64,000 nucleotides of DNA from an uncultured Eudoraea sp. (GTDB lineage Bacteria; Bacteroidota; Bacteroidia; Flavobacteriales; Flavobacteriaceae). The translations under genes and the position numbers were made by a program. The stretch is taken from positions 19,466 to 83,465 of the forward strand of contig NZ_CAMYOM010000008.1 in NCBI RefSeq assembly GCF_947260015.1, given 5' to 3'. The first letter of the stretch is position 1; the number at the start of each line of letters is the position of its first letter. Positions 7,935 to 15,991 of the stretch are shown one piece after another. Under the pieces are notes generated by a model. The model was given only the letters and a program-made list of their open reading frames with translations, was not told where the DNA came from and ran no database searches.

Positions 7935-9719
7935 CTATTTGTAGGCTGGAATAAACTCTTCTAAAACCGCTTTTTTAATTAACTTGGGAGGAAGTAGTCC
8001 CTGCCCTAAAACAAAATCGTGAAAAGCCAGCTGATCGAACTTATCTCCCAAAATTAGTTCGGTTTCGGCTCTTAATTCCATCAGTCTTAAATAACCATTA
8101 AAATATGAGGTGGCTTGTCCGGGTGCTCTAAACTGGTACCGTTCTAATTCTGACCGGACCAATGCCTCAGAGAGTACAATCTCGTGACTTAATATATATC
8201 TGGCATCCTCTGGTGTAATTGTTCCCAAATTTAATCCCGGGTCGAGGAAAGCGCGACCAGAGCGAACCAATCTGCTCCACAGTGTCATAAACTGCCCTTC
8301 AACGGGTAAAAAAGGTTGTATAATCTCTTCTGAGTACAGGGCCCAACCTTCTATATTTACACTATTTGCAGCAAAAATGACCCGCGCCTGAGACACACCT
8401 CTTTCTACCATTGCCGTAAATTGTAACTCATGACCGGGACGACCTTCATGTGCGGTCAAAGGCCATGAAGCGGCCAAATGAGTAAAATCATCAATTTGAA
8501 GGGAAGTCCCATCAGAACCTCCTGTTGCTTTTAAGGGCAATACAAATTCGCCATATTCACCAGTATTCCCAATAAGACGCGGCGGACTCATAAAGGGGGC
8601 AGGAGCTGCAGCACTTTCCGCAGGAGAAGCCAGACGAATTACCATTTCCCGATCTGGTAAAGTCAATATTTGTTCGTCTTTTATAATTGCCTCAATCTCT
8701 TTGATCTGTTGTCTGTATACGGTTAAAATGTTTGCACTATCCAGTTGTTCTTTTTTCATAGCACGAAGAACATCCCTGTAATCATTAGACGGATAGTTAT
8801 GTTTTTCTGCGATAATTTTCCCCAACACCTGCAATTGCGTCTGTAATTCTTTAAAGGCAACCATTGCTCTCCGCTGCAATTCTTCTATGGGCATATCCAC
8901 CCCATATTCCCTTAAGTTGAAAGAATAGATGGCCAAAGGAAGTTTAAAGTCTGTTCGTGTTTTTGGTAAAACCTCCTCCCGAATATAAGTATGATAACTT
9001 TCTAATTGAGAAACCAACTTTTTATAATCCTTTTCAAACCCTTTGATCTTGTATTTTTTAAAAAGGTCTTCAATTTCTTTAATGTATTCACCACTTGTTT
9101 TCAAGTCGCGTTCAACCTCTTCTTTATAGGGTGGAATTCTATCTTTATTTTTATTCCATTCCCTTTCCATTTCTTCGCGAGCCAGGTTTGTTAAGGGCAC
9201 ATAGCCTTTTTCACTACCCACATATTTTTTTAAACGTACCAGGGCCGCCTGTCTGCGCTCCGCAGGAATGCGCTCTTCCAATAAACCACGGATTCCGCTA
9301 TAAATCCTACTTGTAGCATTGTAATAGGGTAGTAAATTGGTTTCAGTTAATTGAATTTCTTCAATCTCGTTTTCTGTACTTTCTATTAAGATGAGAAGAT
9401 CTTGCTTAACGAGTTCATCACTGGTAAGCGGTAGTTGGGCTTTAAAATATTCCGCAACCATATTTAGGTCCAAAAGAGCCCGTTTATTAAACCCTTCTGA
9501 GAGATCAGAAATTTGGTCATCTAATCCATCTATTCCAAGTCTTGCGGCAGATTCCGGGTTATTCTTTGCAATAACATCAAGAATTCTTTCGGTATAACTA
9601 TTACTTTTTGCTATCCAATCAGGTGTGTCCTGAGAAAAAGTGGTTTGAAAACTTATACTACAAAACAGGAAGACCAAGCTAGCTACTTTGTTCCATTGGT
9701 CTTTAGTGAAATTAATCAT
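7935..9719 (-). CDS. DUF885 family peptidase-like protein, secreted
   Basis: 594 residues with an N-terminal signal peptide ending near FSQ (residue 29). The body is largely helical, and the C-terminal half has the family zinc-like motif HEGRPGHELQ (His424, Glu425, His430). It is followed by an EGWALYSEE segment that supplies the further acidic residue. DUF885 proteins are thought to be carboxypeptidase-like metallohydrolases, with no agreed substrate. It is followed 67 bases downstream by the sulfurtransferase. Confidence 0.88.
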   Translation of the reverse strand: MINFTKDQWNKVASLVFLFCSISFQTTFSQDTPDWIAKSNSYTERILDVIAKNNPESAARLGIDGLDDQISDLSEGFNKRALLDLNMVAEYFKAQLPLTSDELVKQDLLILIESTENEIEEIQLTETNLLPYYNATSRIYSGIRGLLEERIPAERRQAALVRLKKYVGSEKGYVPLTNLAREEMEREWNKNKDRIPPYKEEVERDLKTSGEYIKEIEDLFKKYKIKGFEKDYKKLVSQLESYHTYIREEVLPKTRTDFKLPLAIYSFNLREYGVDMPIEELQRRAMVAFKELQTQLQVLGKIIAEKHNYPSNDYRDVLRAMKKEQLDSANILTVYRQQIKEIEAIIKDEQILTLPDREMVIRLASPAESAAAPAPFMSPPRLIGNTGEYGEFVLPLKATGGSDGTSLQIDDFTHLAASWPLTAHEGRPGHELQFTAMVERGVSQARVIFAANSVNIEGWALYSEEIIQPFLPVEGQFMTLWSRLVRSGRAFLDPGLNLGTITPEDARYILSHEIVLSEALVRSELERYQFRAPGQATSYFNGYLRLMELRAETELILGDKFDQLAFHDFVLGQGLLPPKLIKKAVLEEFIPAYK

Positions 9720-9743
9720 ATGTATTATGCTTAAATTTTATCT

Positions 9744-10139
9744 TTAATTGTTGAGGTTTTCAATCACCTTTATAAGTTTTTCCTGAACTTCCGACGCAAG
9801 ACTGCCTAAAGCTTCATTTTCAACTGTACTCATGGATGCAATTGGATCTACAGCCGAAACTTCAATTTCTCCGTTTTCATGCTCTTCAACAATTACGTTA
9901 CAAGGAAGGAAAACACCAATTTTATCTTCACTTTGTAAGGCCTTATGGGCAAAATGAGGATTACAGGCCCCCAAAATCTTGTATTTTTTGAAATCAACGT
10001 CAATTTTGTTTTTTAATGTTTCTTTCACATCGATTTCAGTAAGTACTCCAAAACCTTCTTTTTTAAGTTCCGTCGTAACCAGTTCGATGGCTTCTTCAAA
10101 GCTTTTTCCTTTTAAAAGGGTATTAAAATAATAGCTCAT
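9744..10139 (-). CDS. DUF302 domain protein
   Basis: 131 residues, the size of a single DUF302 domain. It has the core GACNPHFAHKAL with Cys59 and LPCNVIV with Cys80. The function of this family is unknown. No signal peptide is present, so it is cytoplasmic. It stands 24 bases upstream of the DUF885 gene on the same strand and could be co-transcribed with it. Confidence 0.88.
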   Translation of the reverse strand: MSYYFNTLLKGKSFEEAIELVTTELKKEGFGVLTEIDVKETLKNKIDVDFKKYKILGACNPHFAHKALQSEDKIGVFLPCNVIVEEHENGEIEVSAVDPIASMSTVENEALGSLASEVQEKLIKVIENLNN

Positions 10140-10221
10140 AGTTTATTTTTTTAAGTGTTGGATAATTTAGATAATTATGATGGAATTATGGCAGAAAATA
10201 ATCATGTAAATGAAAATAAAT

Positions 10222-10254
10222 AAAAACGGCATCAATTGTTTATAATTGATGCCG
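10222..10254 (-). terminator. Rho-independent terminator after the alcohol dehydrogenase
   Basis: A perfect 11-bp stem (CGGCATCAATT and its complement, 10227-10254) with a six-base loop, followed on the minus strand by TTTTTATTTATTTT. It sits 33 bases beyond the stop of the dehydrogenase. Confidence 0.85.
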
Positions 10255-10287
10255 AAGCAGTAAAGGTTTTACATGGTTTCTTGATTT

Positions 10288-11298
10288 TTAGGATACTTTC
10301 AAAACTATCCGATATCTGGCTTTACCCTGCTCCAAATGATCCATCGCTTCATTAACCTCTGACAACGGAAATTCTTCAACCTTTGGATAAATATCATGTC
10401 GTACACAGAATTCAAGCATTTTTAGAGTTAATGCCGGACTTCCCAAAGGGCTTCCAGCAACAGACTTTTCACCCATAATGAGAGAAAAAGCCGGAATAGC
10501 TAAGGGTTCCAAAACGGCCCCAACATTGTGAAACCTACCTTTTGGAGCAAGTGCGGTTAGATAGGAATTCCAATCCAGAGTAACGTTAGTAGTGTTGAGA
10601 ATAAAATCGAGACTGCCTGCAATAGACTCCAATTCTTCCGGATCTCTTGAATTAACTATTTTAGTTGCCCCCATGGCCATTATTTGGTCTTTTTTATCAG
10701 GGTTAGAGCTAAAAGCCACCACTTCGCACCCCCATTTATTTAAAAATTTCAGGGCCATATGCCCTAATCCACCAATGCCAATAACTCCTACACGATCTGT
10801 AGCTTTAACGTCTGCCAGCAGTATAGGATTAAATACTGTAATTCCGCCACAGAGCAGGGGACCGGCCTTTTTTAAATCTATGCCTTGCGGTAGTGGTATT
10901 GCCCAGGACCAATGACTTCGTACAGTATCAGCAAATCCACCATGCCTCCCTATTATAGTTCCTTCCACGGTATCACAAAGATGATGACTCCCATCCATAC
11001 ATTGTTTGCAATGCATACAGGAGGCTGAATTCCAACCCAGACCTACCAAATTTCCGGGTTCAAGGTTATTTACATTGCTACCTACAGCAATCACCTCACC
11101 TACAATTTCATGTCCCGGAACAAATGGGTATTGCGTCATTCCCCATTCGTTATTGAGCATACTCAAATCTGAATGACAAATTCCGCAATAGTGTACCTTA
11201 ATATCAACCTGGTCCGTTCCTAATTCAGGTAATTCATATTGGAAAGGAATTAATTTACCGCCCACATCATTTGTGGCATATGCATTTACTGTTTTCAT
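10288..11298 (-). CDS. Zinc-dependent NAD(P) alcohol dehydrogenase (cinnamyl-alcohol type)
   Basis: 336 residues from ATG 11298. The open frame extends 50 codons further, but those codons have no family match, and MKTVNAYA is the usual start. Catalytic zinc ligands are Cys38 and the His63-Glu64 pair; a structural zinc site follows with Cys94, Cys97, Cys100 and Cys108. The cofactor loop is GVIGIGGLGHMALKF. The arrangement matches the YahK/cinnamyl-alcohol dehydrogenase branch, which reduces a broad range of aldehydes with NADPH. It is a single-gene unit closed by a strong terminator. Confidence 0.92.
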   Translation of the reverse strand: MKTVNAYATNDVGGKLIPFQYELPELGTDQVDIKVHYCGICHSDLSMLNNEWGMTQYPFVPGHEIVGEVIAVGSNVNNLEPGNLVGLGWNSASCMHCKQCMDGSHHLCDTVEGTIIGRHGGFADTVRSHWSWAIPLPQGIDLKKAGPLLCGGITVFNPILLADVKATDRVGVIGIGGLGHMALKFLNKWGCEVVAFSSNPDKKDQIMAMGATKIVNSRDPEELESIAGSLDFILNTTNVTLDWNSYLTALAPKGRFHNVGAVLEPLAIPAFSLIMGEKSVAGSPLGSPALTLKMLEFCVRHDIYPKVEEFPLSEVNEAMDHLEQGKARYRIVLKVS

Positions 11299-11525
11299 AC
11301 TAATTTTTTTGTGTAACAATTTGTTTTGACTAATATTCCCTATGTTCGAGTATACTAAAATAAGGTTTAATAATAGTTCATTAATGATAATGAAGTTAAG
11401 TTTTTGTAAATCTTTAAAATAGAAACTCTCAAAAATTTTTACATTCAATCAGCATAACCTTATCGCCTTTACGTTAGTCTTAAGTAGGAGACTTTATTTA
11501 TTACAAAAAGTAACCATTAAGCTAA

Positions 11526-11558
11526 TGAAAAAAGGTGGCCCAAAGAATTGACCACCTT
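11526..11558 (-). terminator. Rho-independent terminator after the NTF2-like lipoprotein gene
   Basis: On the minus strand AAGGTGGTC pairs with GGCCACCTT (one G-T wobble, 11532-11558), followed by a run of six T. It lies about 20 bases past the stop codon. Confidence 0.8.
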
Positions 11559-11578
11559 AGATTTTAAATCGTAATTGG

Positions 11579-12151
11579 CTATTCTTGGGCTGCAATCTGT
11601 GCAGCAAGACCATGTACGTCAAAATAATCTGATGACTGTACAATCTTCCCATCTTCGTTGACCGAAGAAAGGTTAAAATATTTAACGCCAATTTCTTTTC
11701 CGCTTTCAGTATGAGTAGCGGACCAGGTGCCGTATACCCGGATAATACCTGCACTGGCGTTTGCATTTTTCACCGGGAAAACAGAGCCGGACCAGAAGCC
11801 ATTGGCTGTAGAATCGGGCATTACGATTCCTTCTGCATATTTAATATTGTCAAAGCCATCATGATAGCCTTTTAAGGCAGCAAGAAGATCTTCTTTGCCT
11901 AACCATTCGTTACCATTATAACCTGGAGGGCTCCATTTCATGTCATCAGAAAGCATTGAGCTTAGTGCGTCAATATCCTCGTCGCAGTGAGCCTGGTAAA
12001 ATGCGCTTACAACAGCCACTTTTTTATCAAAGTCCGCAGAATCCGGAGCCTCAGCTTCCTCCATTGCCATATCGGCCTCTTTTTCTATTTCTTTACAGCT
12101 GAAAAAGGTCAATACAGCTAGCATTAACAGTCCAAACAATTTTGTTTTCAT
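11579..12151 (-). CDS. NTF2-like (SnoaL/ketosteroid isomerase fold) lipoprotein
   Basis: 190 residues. The signal peptide ends in a lipobox FFSC with Cys19, then an acidic linker (about residues 20-42). The domain is NTF2-like: an AFYQAHCDEDIDALSSMLSDDMKWSPPG helix and strand pattern followed by a curved sheet. Such proteins bind or convert small hydrophobic molecules; no catalytic Asp/His set could be assigned. It is a single-gene unit. Confidence 0.8.
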   Translation of the reverse strand: MKTKLFGLLMLAVLTFFSCKEIEKEADMAMEEAEAPDSADFDKKVAVVSAFYQAHCDEDIDALSSMLSDDMKWSPPGYNGNEWLGKEDLLAALKGYHDGFDNIKYAEGIVMPDSTANGFWSGSVFPVKNANASAGIIRVYGTWSATHTESGKEIGVKYFNLSSVNEDGKIVQSSDYFDVHGLAAQIAAQE

Positions 12152-12331
12152 TATTGTTGTATTTAAAGGTTAGTATTGCCGGGGGAGTGATTAACAAGAT
12201 ACGAATTTTTCAGGGATACTTCTATTTCCTGACGTATAAGAATTCTCAGAGTCCGGGACAATTGGGATCAAATTATAGACAAAATAAATAAATGAATATC
12301 CGTATTGCTATTACCAATTAGAAAATAAGCT

Positions 12332-13117
12332 TTAGTCTATGGTTTGACCGTGTCTGATCTGTTCTTCTTTATTTTTACGCAAATCGAAATTACTATAAAA
12401 AAACAGGCGGATTGTGTGGTTTAGGTTATAATCTATCCCACTGGGTAGCTGCTGGTAAACCATCATATAGCCAAAGTCAAAACTCCAGGTCTTGCTAAGT
12501 TTTTGTTTGATCCCCACGGTAAACCGATTTTGATCAAAAGTATTGAAGACCACTTCTTTTCCAAAATTAAGGTGAACCTCATTCGCAACTAAGAAAGAAG
12601 TTTTCCCATCCTTTTTAAATGGGATAGTAATGCTGAGAAGAAAACGGATGCGATTAATAAAAAAATCGTCCTGCAATGATTGCCCCTCCTCCACATTGTT
12701 AAAAAAGCGCTGCTCAGTACGTATTCTGAACAAGCCGCTAAAAGTTGACCAGGTGTCGGCCAGGATAAACTCCTGGTAGATCCTGTTTTCGTTCAGATAA
12801 AGAGTCCAGTTTTCGTCTTTAGCCAGCCAAAGGTGTGCATAGCCGGCAGAGAGTTTTAGGTTGTTGTTAAAGCCATATCGAGCCCCGAAACGGATAAAAT
12901 TAAAACTCGGATTTTTTACAAAATTGCTGCGCCGCATATGAAAGTCGGCCAGACCTGACCAATGCTTGGTAAGTTGGAAAACACTGTTAAGCGAAATCCA
13001 GGTTTGCGACTGCTGGTTTACATTTTTGGTCGGTGGTTCTTCTGTAGTTTGTGCATATATCCAAACAGGCAGGAAGAAAAGAATTAAGAAAAGGTTTTTT
13101 AGCCTGTTGCGGATCAC
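12332..13117 (-). CDS. DUF2490 outer-membrane beta-barrel-like protein
   Basis: 261 residues with a signal peptide ending at WIYAQ, then alternating amphipathic strands rich in aromatic residues (for example LSAGYAHLWLA and FDFGYMMVYQQLPSG), as in DUF2490 proteins. It is probably an outer-membrane barrel of unknown function. I chose GTG 13117. An upstream TTG at 13135 would overlap a clear promoter box (TATCTTTG, 13133-13140) and so could not be translated from that transcript. Confidence 0.82.
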   Translation of the reverse strand: MIRNRLKNLFLILFFLPVWIYAQTTEEPPTKNVNQQSQTWISLNSVFQLTKHWSGLADFHMRRSNFVKNPSFNFIRFGARYGFNNNLKLSAGYAHLWLAKDENWTLYLNENRIYQEFILADTWSTFSGLFRIRTEQRFFNNVEEGQSLQDDFFINRIRFLLSITIPFKKDGKTSFLVANEVHLNFGKEVVFNTFDQNRFTVGIKQKLSKTWSFDFGYMMVYQQLPSGIDYNLNHTIRLFFYSNFDLRKNKEEQIRHGQTID

Positions 13118-13132
13118 TAATCCAATTTTGCA

Positions 13133-13160
13133 CAAAGATATCTGTTCCTATCACTACAAA
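13133..13160 (-). promoter_or_regulatory. Putative promoter of the DUF2490 gene
   Basis: On the minus strand TTTG (13157-13160), 16 bases, then an exact TATCTTTG box (13133-13140). The spacer is slightly short. It implies a very short leader before GTG 13117. Confidence 0.45.
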
Positions 13161-13315
13161 AAGAGAAAAAGATTATTTTTTTCGACTGATTACCGAGTGT
13201 CTTTTTACTATCTCATGGTTCAGGAGATAAACAGTAAAATGAACAATCCAAGTTTAGAACTAATTGGATTATTTTTACCAATGATAATAGGGTATTCAGC
13301 TGATCTGCTCCAGGG

Positions 13316-13774
13316 CTATTGTGTCTTCAGATACTCGTTTAACCTGTCGAAAGTAGAATTCCAACCCTTGTAAAAGCCCATTTTCTCTTGTTGCCTGCAG
13401 TATTCCGCTGTTGGATGTACAACTTTAAAAGTAAAATTGGTTTTGTCTTCTTTTGCTTCAAACAAGGCTTGTATTTCCACGCCTTCTGTCATTGGTTTGA
13501 AATCTGCGGATGAAACTATTTTTTCCTGCTTAGCTATTTCTGAATACACACCTTCAGTAATAAATTCATTACCGTCTGGCATTATCATAACATACTTCCA
13601 AATTCCACCCACTTTAAAATCATGTTGAATTACTTTGGTCTGCATTCCTTTTGGACCCCACCAAAGAGCAATTTGTTCGGCCTGAGTCCAGGCATCCCAA
13701 ACTAATTGGATTGGTGCGTTATATGTCCTTTCTATTGTTAATGTGCGATTGTTAAATTCGTTTGTATTACTCAT
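13316..13774 (-). CDS. SRPBCC/AHSA1-domain protein
   Basis: 152 residues forming one START-like AHSA1 domain: IERTYNAPIQLVWDAWTQ at the start, the LWWGPKGM loop, GGIWKYVM, and a C-terminal helix ending in FDRLNEYL. Members bind hydrophobic ligands or act in stress and resistance responses; the ligand is unknown. It is separated by four bases from the upstream reductase and probably belongs to the same transcript. Confidence 0.9.
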   Translation of the reverse strand: MSNTNEFNNRTLTIERTYNAPIQLVWDAWTQAEQIALWWGPKGMQTKVIQHDFKVGGIWKYVMIMPDGNEFITEGVYSEIAKQEKIVSSADFKPMTEGVEIQALFEAKEDKTNFTFKVVHPTAEYCRQQEKMGFYKGWNSTFDRLNEYLKTQ

Positions 13775-13778
13775 CTTT

Positions 13779-14747
13779 TTAAAACACTTTAATTATTATT
13801 TTGCCTATATGTTTCCCTTCACCAAAATACTGAATTAACCCAGGTATTTCATTTAGTTCGTAAGGTCCATCTATTACCGGTTTAATTTTGCCAGCATCGA
13901 AAATTTCGTTTATATATTCCAAATCTTTATTTGGTTTTAAGGCAACCATATGGACACGCTTTTTACTAAAAACGGAAATCCAGGGTTTTAGGATTAATAC
14001 CTGTATTAGCCGGATTAGATATCCGCCAACGGTTACGTACTTGCCATCTGGGTTTAATGCCTTCAAATACCGGAAAGTTGAGCGGGTGGTCTTCGCATCC
14101 AGGATCAGGTCATAACGCTGTTTGTTGTTAGTGAAGTCCTCTTTTTTATAATCTATGATATGATCAAAACCAAGCTCCTTCATCATCTTTAATTTATCCC
14201 CTGTATCAACTCCGGTTACTTCGGCATCATATAGCTTTGCTATTTGTAAGCCTAATGTTCCCACACCACCACCTGCACCGTTAATCAGAATCTTCTGCCT
14301 TTTTTGAAGCTGGCCAATATCCAGCAGACCCTGTACCGCCAACATGGCTGCATGCGGGATGGCCGCGGCTTCCTCAAAACTCATTTTAGCTGGCTTTAGG
14401 GTCAAGGCCTTTTCATTAATGCAGGTATATTCTGCAAAACTGCCAAAACCATATTGCGAGATATCTCCATATACGGCATCGCCAATTTTAAACAAATTTA
14501 CATTTGCACCAAGCTCTTCTATAGTTCCGGCCAGTTCCATACCGGGTATTTGGTGTTTTGGCTTTAGAATACCAAATAGTAATCGATAGAGATATGGCTT
14601 CCCTCTTATCAAACTCCAGTCGTAATCATTCACTGCCGTAGCGTGAATTTTAACCAAAACTTCATTCTCTCTAGGTGTTGGTTTTGCGATCTCCTTGAGC
14701 TGAAGGACCTCCGGGGAACCGTATTTTTTAAATATTAATGCTCTCAT
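13779..14747 (-). CDS. Zinc-independent medium-chain reductase (quinone oxidoreductase-like)
   Basis: 322 residues. It has a GroES-like N-terminal domain, then a Rossmann domain with INGAGGGVGTLGLQIAK for NADPH. The zinc-binding cysteines of alcohol dehydrogenases are missing, which places it with quinone/enone reductases. It is probably an NADPH-dependent reductase of quinones or unsaturated carbonyls. It lies between the YhhN gene (21 bases upstream) and the AHSA1 gene (four bases downstream). Confidence 0.9.
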   Translation of the reverse strand: MRALIFKKYGSPEVLQLKEIAKPTPRENEVLVKIHATAVNDYDWSLIRGKPYLYRLLFGILKPKHQIPGMELAGTIEELGANVNLFKIGDAVYGDISQYGFGSFAEYTCINEKALTLKPAKMSFEEAAAIPHAAMLAVQGLLDIGQLQKRQKILINGAGGGVGTLGLQIAKLYDAEVTGVDTGDKLKMMKELGFDHIIDYKKEDFTNNKQRYDLILDAKTTRSTFRYLKALNPDGKYVTVGGYLIRLIQVLILKPWISVFSKKRVHMVALKPNKDLEYINEIFDAGKIKPVIDGPYELNEIPGLIQYFGEGKHIGKIIIKVF

Positions 14748-14768
14748 AAGATTTCCATATTGTTTCCC

Positions 14769-15431
14769 CTATAAATTCTCTCTACGAATTAATGAGTAAG
14801 TGATACTAATATGTGCAAGATAGTAAGTAGGTAAAATTATAAAATCAAGCTCAGTATATCCTAAAAATTCAGTAAGAGCAATAATTGTATCCGAAAATAC
14901 AATTAGAAAAATCCCAAAAATATAAGCCCATTTAAATACCGTATCCCCCTTAATTCCCATAGATGAGCCAAAGGTGAGACAGGAAATTAGCAAATAAATA
15001 AGTCCAGCATACCGCAGTATCTTATCGTCAATGGAAGGAGACAATAAAAGGAAGAAAAACAATAAATAAGCTATCAGAATAATGAGTGTAAATCTCCATT
15101 TTATTTTTCCGTTTACTAAAGCAAAACCTAAATATCCCAGATGGGCAATAAAAAATAATGCAATGCCCTTACTAAACATCATAGTATCCCCAAGCTTATT
15201 GGACATGAACCAGTCCCCGACAATAGAAAATATAAATGCCCCAATAATCATCCAGGTATCATTGGGTTGTTTTGTCTTTCTGAAATTGATAATTAATATA
15301 ATAAGAATACCCACCCCCGCTGATCCGGACTTATAAAAAAAGTCGGAGGTGTTCAATGCCATAATTGCCGATATAACCGCAAAGAGTAAAAGCAAGTACA
15401 ACCAGTTATTTTTAAACCAATTATCTTTCAT
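14769..15431 (-). CDS. YhhN family membrane protein (lysoplasmalogenase-like)
   Basis: 220 residues and about seven or eight membrane helices. Family signatures are FSIVGDWFM near the second helix pair, FFIAHLGYLGFAL, and FLIVFSDTIIAL late in the protein; the polar Asp, His and Ser-Asp residues are those conserved in YhhN/TMEM86. Family members hydrolyse the vinyl-ether bond of lysoplasmalogens. Whether this bacterium makes plasmalogens is unknown. It is first in a likely three-gene run with the reductase and AHSA1 protein. Confidence 0.85.
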   Translation of the reverse strand: MKDNWFKNNWLYLLLLFAVISAIMALNTSDFFYKSGSAGVGILIILIINFRKTKQPNDTWMIIGAFIFSIVGDWFMSNKLGDTMMFSKGIALFFIAHLGYLGFALVNGKIKWRFTLIILIAYLLFFFLLLSPSIDDKILRYAGLIYLLISCLTFGSSMGIKGDTVFKWAYIFGIFLIVFSDTIIALTEFLGYTELDFIILPTYYLAHISITYSLIRRENL

Positions 15432-15637
15432 TTTTTAGTTTCATACTATGTCCGTTGTTCGTTATTGTTTAAGTTCAGATTTAATTAATTGAAGAATTTT
15501 ATCATTTTTAAGTTCTTAGTAGTTCAGAAGACCGAAATTTATTCCCAATTTGCTCATTTATCAGAATTTGTATTTGAACGAAATAATTATTCAATTTAGG
15601 GAAGGATTTGTAATTAGTTACAGCTATTTTTAGAGCA

Positions 15638-15991
15638 TTACTTTTTTACTAACATCAGGCATTGTTTTCCAAAAATACCGGCGACACCAGCAGCCAAACC
15701 TCCAACAATACCTGTAACTAATATTAGAAGGAAAGGACTACCACCCAAAGGTAATAATACTGCTATTTTTTTGGCCAGTATAAAGTCGTTGCCGTTGGCA
15801 AGTAAAAATGAATACCCTGCCCAAAATACAAAGACAGCCAAAAATGGCGTAAAGAATACAGCTGCACGTTTTAAGGAAAACACTACTGCAGTTATAAATG
15901 CAGCTAACATAGCGGACCACCAAGGCAGAAAAAACGAAAAGACTACAGCTAAAACAAGTGTGACTATAAAATTGAGGATTTTGATTTTCAT
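15638..15991 (-). CDS. Small uncharacterised membrane protein
   Basis: 117 residues with about four hydrophobic helices and a Gly/Ala-rich C-terminus (GIVGGLAAGVAGIFGKQ). No known function. Its start directly follows the stop of the penicillin acylase gene, so it is almost certainly translated from the same mRNA. Confidence 0.75.
   Translation of the reverse strand: MKIKILNFIVTLVLAVVFSFFLPWWSAMLAAFITAVVFSLKRAAVFFTPFLAVFVFWAGYSFLLANGNDFILAKKIAVLLPLGGSPFLLILVTGIVGGLAAGVAGIFGKQCLMLVKK

Noticed and set aside
11299..11448. 50-codon N-terminal extension of the alcohol dehydrogenase
   Set aside because: No family match, AT-rich non-coding composition; MKTVNAYA is the usual start.
12966..13373. 135-codon plus-strand open frame
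   Set aside because: Antisense to DUF2490 and AHSA1 genes, no recognisable domain.
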